Of a DNA stretch of 10,564 nt, positions 5,901 to 10,564 are shown one piece after another (within the stretch, counting starts at the first letter, position 1; each line of letters opens with the position of its first letter). Source of the DNA: Acidiferrobacter sp. (GTDB lineage Bacteria; Pseudomonadota; Gammaproteobacteria; Arenicellales; UBA868); assembly GCA_002694065.1 (NCBI GenBank), contig NZKZ01000117.1:1-10564 (forward strand), in the 5' to 3' direction. Under the pieces are notes generated by a model, which saw nothing but the letters and a program-made list of their open reading frames with translations, ran no database searches and was not told the DNA's origin. The position numbers were made by a program, and so were the translations under genes.

Positions 5901-8900
5901 ATGTCACTTATCAGCACTGCATTCGGGTACTCACGAACCGTACTCGCGGTCCTGCTCTTTGTCCTGATCGCCGGGTCGATTGCCTATCAGGATATTCCCA
6001 AGGAGTCCGAGCCGGATATCGATATTCCGATCATCTATGTGACGATGAGTCATGACGGTATCTCCCCCGAAGATGCCGAACGCTTGTTGATCCGGCCCAT
6101 GGAGCAGGCGCTCAAGTCGATTGAGGGGATCAAGGAAATGCGTTCCAGCGGCTACGAGGGCGGGGCGAACGTACTCTTGGAGTTTGACGCAGGCTTTGAC
6201 TCTGACGCCGCACTGAGGGATGTGCGTGAGGGTGTTGATCTGGCCAAGAGCAATCTCCCTATGGCGACAGATGATCCGGAAGTGCATGAGGTGAATTTCA
6301 GCCTGTTCCCCGTCGTAGTGGTCATTCTCTCCGGCGATGTGCCCGACCGAGCACTTTACCGGATTGCCAGAGAGCTCAAGGACGAAATTGAAGGCATTGC
6401 AGAGGTGCTGGAGGTCAACATCGCCGGTAATCGTGACGAAGTCGTCGAAGTGATCGTCGATCCGTTGAAGCTCGAGAGTTATGGCCTGGATCCGGCTCTC
6501 GCGTCAGCGACGGTGAAGAGTTCCAACATGCTGGTCGCGGCCGGTGTTCAGGACACCGGAAAGGGCCGGTTTTCGATCAAGGTCCCCGGATTATTTGAAA
6601 GTATCCGCGATATTGCCGATCTGCCCGTGCTGGTGGATGGCGATGCTGTGGTGCGGGTGAGTGATATTGCGGAGGTGAGAAGGACCTTCCGGGATCCAGC
6701 GAGCTTCGCCCGGGTTAACGGAAAGACCGCCGTCGCGCTCGAAGTATCCAAACGCACCGGTGAAAACGTGATTGAGACCATTGAGCAGGTACGCGCAGTG
6801 GTTGAGGAAAAACAGGCGCAGTGGCCGCAGACTCTGGGTGAGACGGTGGCTGTCAGTTACTCACAGGACCGCTCGGATCAGATCCGGACGATGCTGAATG
6901 ACCTTCAGAACAGTGTCATCAGTGCGGTCCTGCTCGTGATGGTTGTGGTGATCTCCGCGTTGGGTGTACGTAGCGGTCTTTTGGTGGGCATCGCGATTCC
7001 GGGCTCGTTTCTGACGGCACTGCTAACGCTCTTTTTGATAGATGTCTCGCTAAATATTGTTGTCCTTTTCAGCCTGATTCTGGCCGTGGGGATGCTGGTG
7101 GACGGCGCCATTGTGGTCACGGAATTTGCCGAGCGGAAACTAAGCGAAGGGGTGCCAAGGCATCAGGCCTACCTGCAGGCGTCGGCACGGATGGCAGCGC
7201 CGATCATTGCTTCGACCGCGACGACGCTGGCGGCTTTCTTGCCCTTGGTATTCTGGCCCGGCGTGGTTGGGGAGTTTATGAAGTACCTCCCCATGACAGT
7301 GCTGATCACGCTCATCGCTTCCTTGCTGATGGCCCTGATTTTTGTGCCAACGATCGGTGCCTTAATCGGTAAAAAGACCGCCATCAGCGAGCGTGCCTTA
7401 AAGACCTTGCTTGCGGGCGAGCAGGGTGACCTGGATAGTGTTGATGGCTTTACCGGCCGTTATCTTCGCCTCCTGAAGAATGCCGTCAAGCGGCCGGGGT
7501 TGGTATTGCTGGCGTCGTTCGGATCCCTTATCGGTGTGTTTTTGCTGTACGGAACGATTGGGCCGGGAGTGGAGTTCTTTCCTGATGTAGAGCCCGACAA
7601 TGCACAGATCCAGGTGCGGGCCCGAGGCAATCTTTCAATCTCTGAGCAGGACGCCATAATGCGCGCGGTGGAGCAGCGCGTTCTGGATGTTGGCGGTATC
7701 CGAACCTTTTATACGCGCGTCGGTTCAGACAAGAACAACGAGGAAGCAGAGGATATTGTCGGTTCGGTGTCGCTTGAGTTTGCCGACTGGCGGTTAAGAC
7801 CGCGGGTCAGTGAGATCTTCGATACTCTCGAAAGAAGGCTACAGGATATCTCCGGCGTCATCATCGATCTTCGAAAAGAAGAAGGCGGCCCCCCCGTGGG
7901 GAAAGCCCTGCAGTTGCAGCTCTCCTCCATCTACCCCGAGTTACTGGATGCTGCCGCAGCCAAGGTCAGGGCTCAGTTTGATGACATGGCAGGCCTCAAC
8001 AGTATCGAGGACTCCCGTCCGCTTCCCGGCATTGACTGGACGCTGGCGGTAGACCGTGCGCAGGCGGCCAAATATGGAATCGATATCAGCGGGATCGGCA
8101 ACATGATTCAGATGACGACGGGCGGGTACAAACTTGGTGAATACCGCCCGGATGACAGCGAGGATGAGATTGATATCCGGGTGCGCTTTCCAACGATCGA
8201 CCGGACGGTCACCGGCCTCAATGCAGTGAGAATCAATACGGCGTCGGGTGCAGTGCCGGTGTCGAATTTCGTCAAGCGTGAGGCCCGCCAAAAGACGGGC
8301 ATGGTCAAACGCGTCGATGGCCTGCGCGTCATTACCGTTAAAGCAGATGTTGATGACGGGGTGCTCGCGGATGACAAATTGCGTGAACTTGAAAACTGGC
8401 TGGATAAGCATCCTCTCGATGCCCGGGTTCGCGTTGATTTCAAAGGCGAAGACGAAGAACAGGCGAAAGCCCAGGCTTTTCTGAGCAAAGCATTTCTCGT
8501 TGCCCTGTTTTTGATGGCGCTAATCCTGGTTACGCAGTTCAATAGTTTTTATCAGGCATCGCTTATCCTGTTTGCTGTGGTCATGTCCACGGTCGGGGTG
8601 CTGATTGGTCTGATCGCGACGCAGTCGCCTTTCGGCATCGTCATGAACGGAATCGGCGTGATCGCTCTGGCCGGGATCGTGGTCAATAACAATATCGTAC
8701 TGATCGATACTTATGCCCGTCTTCGGGAGACGATTGGCGATCCGGTTGAAGCGGTGCTGCGCACCGGGGTGCAGCGCCTGCGTCCCGTCCTGTTGACCAC
8801 CGCCACCACGGTGCTGGGTCTGATGCCGATGATGTTCGGAATCAATATCGACTTTGCGACCCGGGAGGTCACGCAGGGAGCGCCGTCAACACAATGGTGG

Positions 8901-9044
8901 ACGCAACTGTCGACGTCGATTGTTTTCGGGCTGAGCTTCGCGACGATCCTGACACTGGTGGTGACGCCCAGTGCACTCGTCCTCCAGGAAAAAATCCTGG
9001 CGCGATGGGGTCGGAGGCGTCGGGCGCAGACAGCGTCCGCCTGA
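5901..9044 (+). CDS. RND family efflux transporter, inner-membrane pump
   Basis: Proton-driven RND pump of 1047 residues, full length for the AcrB-like (HAE1) class. TM1 is at about 11-30, followed by the first large periplasmic loop (from about 31 to 335, with ESEPDIDIPIIYVTM), the TM2-TM6 block (about 338-490), TM7 (about 533-553), the second periplasmic loop (about 554-858) and TM8-TM12 (about 862-1030). TM4 reads AVGMLVDGAIVV: Asp401 matches AcrB Asp407, but Gly402 replaces Asp408. TM10 reads AGIVVNNNIVLID: Asn929 replaces AcrB Lys940. Arg959 and Thr966 match AcrB Arg971 and Thr978. The start ATG at 5901 gives a normal N-terminus; no Shine-Dalgarno sequence is visible, so translation may be coupled to the adaptor gene. 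The sequence is less like CusA metal pumps, as the TM4 and TM10 patterns differ, but the substrate is not predictable. No outer-membrane factor gene follows. Confidence 0.95.
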   Translation: MSLISTAFGYSRTVLAVLLFVLIAGSIAYQDIPKESEPDIDIPIIYVTMSHDGISPEDAERLLIRPMEQALKSIEGIKEMRSSGYEGGANVLLEFDAGFDSDAALRDVREGVDLAKSNLPMATDDPEVHEVNFSLFPVVVVILSGDVPDRALYRIARELKDEIEGIAEVLEVNIAGNRDEVVEVIVDPLKLESYGLDPALASATVKSSNMLVAAGVQDTGKGRFSIKVPGLFESIRDIADLPVLVDGDAVVRVSDIAEVRRTFRDPASFARVNGKTAVALEVSKRTGENVIETIEQVRAVVEEKQAQWPQTLGETVAVSYSQDRSDQIRTMLNDLQNSVISAVLLVMVVVISALGVRSGLLVGIAIPGSFLTALLTLFLIDVSLNIVVLFSLILAVGMLVDGAIVVTEFAERKLSEGVPRHQAYLQASARMAAPIIASTATTLAAFLPLVFWPGVVGEFMKYLPMTVLITLIASLLMALIFVPTIGALIGKKTAISERALKTLLAGEQGDLDSVDGFTGRYLRLLKNAVKRPGLVLLASFGSLIGVFLLYGTIGPGVEFFPDVEPDNAQIQVRARGNLSISEQDAIMRAVEQRVLDVGGIRTFYTRVGSDKNNEEAEDIVGSVSLEFADWRLRPRVSEIFDTLERRLQDISGVIIDLRKEEGGPPVGKALQLQLSSIYPELLDAAAAKVRAQFDDMAGLNSIEDSRPLPGIDWTLAVDRAQAAKYGIDISGIGNMIQMTTGGYKLGEYRPDDSEDEIDIRVRFPTIDRTVTGLNAVRINTASGAVPVSNFVKREARQKTGMVKRVDGLRVITVKADVDDGVLADDKLRELENWLDKHPLDARVRVDFKGEDEEQAKAQAFLSKAFLVALFLMALILVTQFNSFYQASLILFAVVMSTVGVLIGLIATQSPFGIVMNGIGVIALAGIVVNNNIVLIDTYARLRETIGDPVEAVLRTGVQRLRPVLLTTATTVLGLMPMMFGINIDFATREVTQGAPSTQWWTQLSTSIVFGLSFATILTLVVTPSALVLQEKILARWGRRRRAQTASA

Positions 9045-9056
9045 TCGAATTACCTG

Positions 9057-10564
9057 CTATTTTGACTTGGTCTTTGCCCAGGAGTCCCGCAACGCGACTG
9101 TGCGGTTGAACACCCTCATGGCATCGGTGCTGTCCCGATCCACACAGAAGTATCCCAGGCGTTCAAACTGATAGATCGATCCCGGAGCCGCGTCGGCCAG
9201 ACTGGGCTCAACCTGAACGTTGTCCAGAGTGGTGAGGGAAGTTTCGTTGAGCGCGTTTTGCAGATCATCTTCCGATGAGACATGCGGTTCCGGGTCAACG
9301 AAAAGCGGTTCATAAAGTCGGACCTCAGCCTGCGCGCTGTGCCGGGCCGATACCCAGTGAATGGTTCCTTTGACCTTGCGGCCGTCAGGCGCATTGCCGC
9401 CCCGTGTCTCAGGGTCATAGGTACAACGGACTTCAATAATCTCGCCGGACGAATCCTTGATCACCTCTGTGCAGGTCACGAGATAGGCATAACGCAGTCT
9501 GACTTCGCGCCCTGGCGCGAGTCGAAAAAACTTTTTCGGGGGGTCTTCGAGGAAATCCTCCTGCTCGATGTAGAGTTCCCGGCAGAAAGGCAGCGATCGG
9601 GTTCCCAGGGATTCGTCTCCCGGATGATTGAGCGCTTCTAGTTCCTCTTCCCCATCCTCGGGATAGTTTTCAATAACAATCTTAAGCGGACGTGTGACCG
9701 CGAATGCCCTGAGTGTGCCGGGATCAAGCGCCTCACGGACACAGTTGTCCAGAACGCTGAGTTCGACATTCTGCTGGTTTCGGGTCACGCCAATGCGGGT
9801 GCAGAAGTCCACCAGTGCTTCGGGAGGGTAACCCCTCCGCCGCATGCCGGACAAGGTCGGCATGCGCGGATCATCCCAGCTGCCCACCACCCCCTGTTCC
9901 ACCAGGATGGTGAGGAGTCGTTTGCTCACCACCGTGTACTCCAGCGACAGACGGGAGAACTCTGTCTGATAAGGCCGACTTGGCGTGGTCACGTGTTCCA
10001 GCACCCAGTCGTACAGAGCCCGATTGTCTTCAAACTCGAGCGTACACAGGGAGTGGGTTACCCCTTCGATCGCGTCGGACAATGGGTGAGTGAAATCGTA
10101 CATCGGATAGATACACCAGTTATCACCCGTGTTGTGATGCGTCTGATAGCGGATTCGATACAGCGTTGGATCGCGCAGGTGCAGGTTTGGTGAAGCCATG
10201 TCGATTCGGGCCCGGAGCACCCGGCTGCCTTCGGGAAATTCACCCGAGCGCATCTTTTCAAACAGTTCGCGGTTCTCATCACGACTTCGATCGCGAAATG
10301 GGCTATTCACACCGGGTGTGGTCAATGTGCCGCGTGTGCTGCGGATCTCATCAGCATTGAGGTCGCACACGTAGGCATGCCCTGAGTCGATCAGCTCAAC
10401 CGCGAACCCGTAGAGTTGTTCGAAATAGTCTGAAGCGTGATAAAGCCGCTCTTTCCAGTCAAAGCCCAGCCATTGGACATCTGCCTTGATGGCTTCAACA
10501 AATTCGGGGCTCTCCCGATCGGGATTGGTGTCATCGAAGCGCAGAGCACAACGCCCTCCAAAGT
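9057..10564 (-). CDS. glnS: Glutaminyl-tRNA synthetase (5' end off window)
   Basis: Class I synthetase that charges tRNA-Gln with glutamine in the cytoplasm. The frame is open to the window edge (first complete codon at 10562), giving 501 visible residues; comparison with E. coli GlnRS (about 554 residues) suggests roughly 60 missing, including the HIGH motif. Visible from the N-terminal side: RCALRFDDTNP, YCIYPMYDFTH-type active-site segment (NWCIYPMYDFTH), THSLCTLEFEDNR, and the KMSKS-equivalent VVSKR (bases 9918-9932), then WDDPRMPTLSGMRRRGY. The C-terminal beta-barrel anticodon-binding domain shows KVKGTIHWVSA, VRLYEPLF, and the ending YQFERLGYFCVDRDST...FNRTVALRDSWAK. These are GlnRS rather than GluRS features. 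A GTG at 10370 is internal (in HAYVCDL), not the start. The gene converges on the RND gene, with stops 12 bases apart. Confidence 0.97.
   Translation of the reverse strand, partial: FGGRCALRFDDTNPDRESPEFVEAIKADVQWLGFDWKERLYHASDYFEQLYGFAVELIDSGHAYVCDLNADEIRSTRGTLTTPGVNSPFRDRSRDENRELFEKMRSGEFPEGSRVLRARIDMASPNLHLRDPTLYRIRYQTHHNTGDNWCIYPMYDFTHPLSDAIEGVTHSLCTLEFEDNRALYDWVLEHVTTPSRPYQTEFSRLSLEYTVVSKRLLTILVEQGVVGSWDDPRMPTLSGMRRRGYPPEALVDFCTRIGVTRNQQNVELSVLDNCVREALDPGTLRAFAVTRPLKIVIENYPEDGEEELEALNHPGDESLGTRSLPFCRELYIEQEDFLEDPPKKFFRLAPGREVRLRYAYLVTCTEVIKDSSGEIIEVRCTYDPETRGGNAPDGRKVKGTIHWVSARHSAQAEVRLYEPLFVDPEPHVSSEDDLQNALNETSLTTLDNVQVEPSLADAAPGSIYQFERLGYFCVDRDSTDAMRVFNRTVALRDSWAKTKSK

Noticed and set aside
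7941..8542. Overlapping minus-strand frames of 144 and 156 codons within the RND gene
   Set aside because: Both are antisense to the second periplasmic loop of a full-length RND pump and show no family motifs.
9057..10370. glnS read as a complete gene starting with GTG at 10370
   Set aside because: The frame stays open to the window edge and encodes the conserved RFDDTNP region upstream, so the GTG is an internal Val codon and the gene is cut by the window.

Overview
The window looks like chromosomal DNA from a proteobacterium, most likely gamma- or betaproteobacterial. The clearest sign is a bacterial-type glutaminyl-tRNA synthetase (glnS), which is typical of those groups, together with an RND adaptor/pump pair and a LivHMGF-type importer. 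Gene density is high, base composition is moderately GC-rich, and no mobile element, integrase, tRNA, rRNA or CRISPR array is visible. No genus can be named from the sequence alone.

Layout: (1) Bases 1-2730, plus strand: the 3' part of a branched-chain-amino-acid-type (HAAT family) ABC importer operon, livH (3' end only), livM, livG and livF. The genes overlap or nearly touch (1-nt overlap, 4-nt ATGA overlap, 6-nt gap). No substrate-binding protein gene is in view. (2) Bases 2731-2955: a convergent intergenic region with inverted repeats and a likely intrinsic terminator for the liv operon. (3) Bases 2956-4592, minus strand: a two-gene operon, an enoyl-CoA hydratase (crotonase) followed, with a 4-nt ATGA overlap, by a 3-hydroxyacyl-CoA dehydrogenase. 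Together these could catalyse consecutive hydration and oxidation steps of acyl-CoA degradation. (4) Bases 4593-4814: a divergent promoter region with -10-like boxes facing both ways. (5) Bases 4815-9044, plus strand: a periplasmic adaptor protein and a 1047-residue RND inner-membrane transporter, forming two parts of a tripartite efflux pump; no outer-membrane channel gene or regulator is in view. (6) Bases 9057-10564, minus strand: glnS, lacking its 5' end at the window edge and convergent with the pump gene across only 12 bp.

How they may work together: the importer and the divergent-side acyl-CoA pair may belong to one catabolic neighbourhood (uptake of a carboxylate or amino acid, then CoA-thioester oxidation), but this rests on proximity only. 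The efflux pair and glnS are functionally separate.

I found no undescribed multigene system. The points most worth checking are sequence details in known families: an asymmetric pair of ATP sites predicted for LivG/LivF, a Ser in place of the conserved Asn in the dehydrogenase, a reduced proton-relay set in the RND pump, a possibly leaderless crotonase mRNA, and two nested two-codon mini-ORFs ahead of the TTG start of the adaptor gene.
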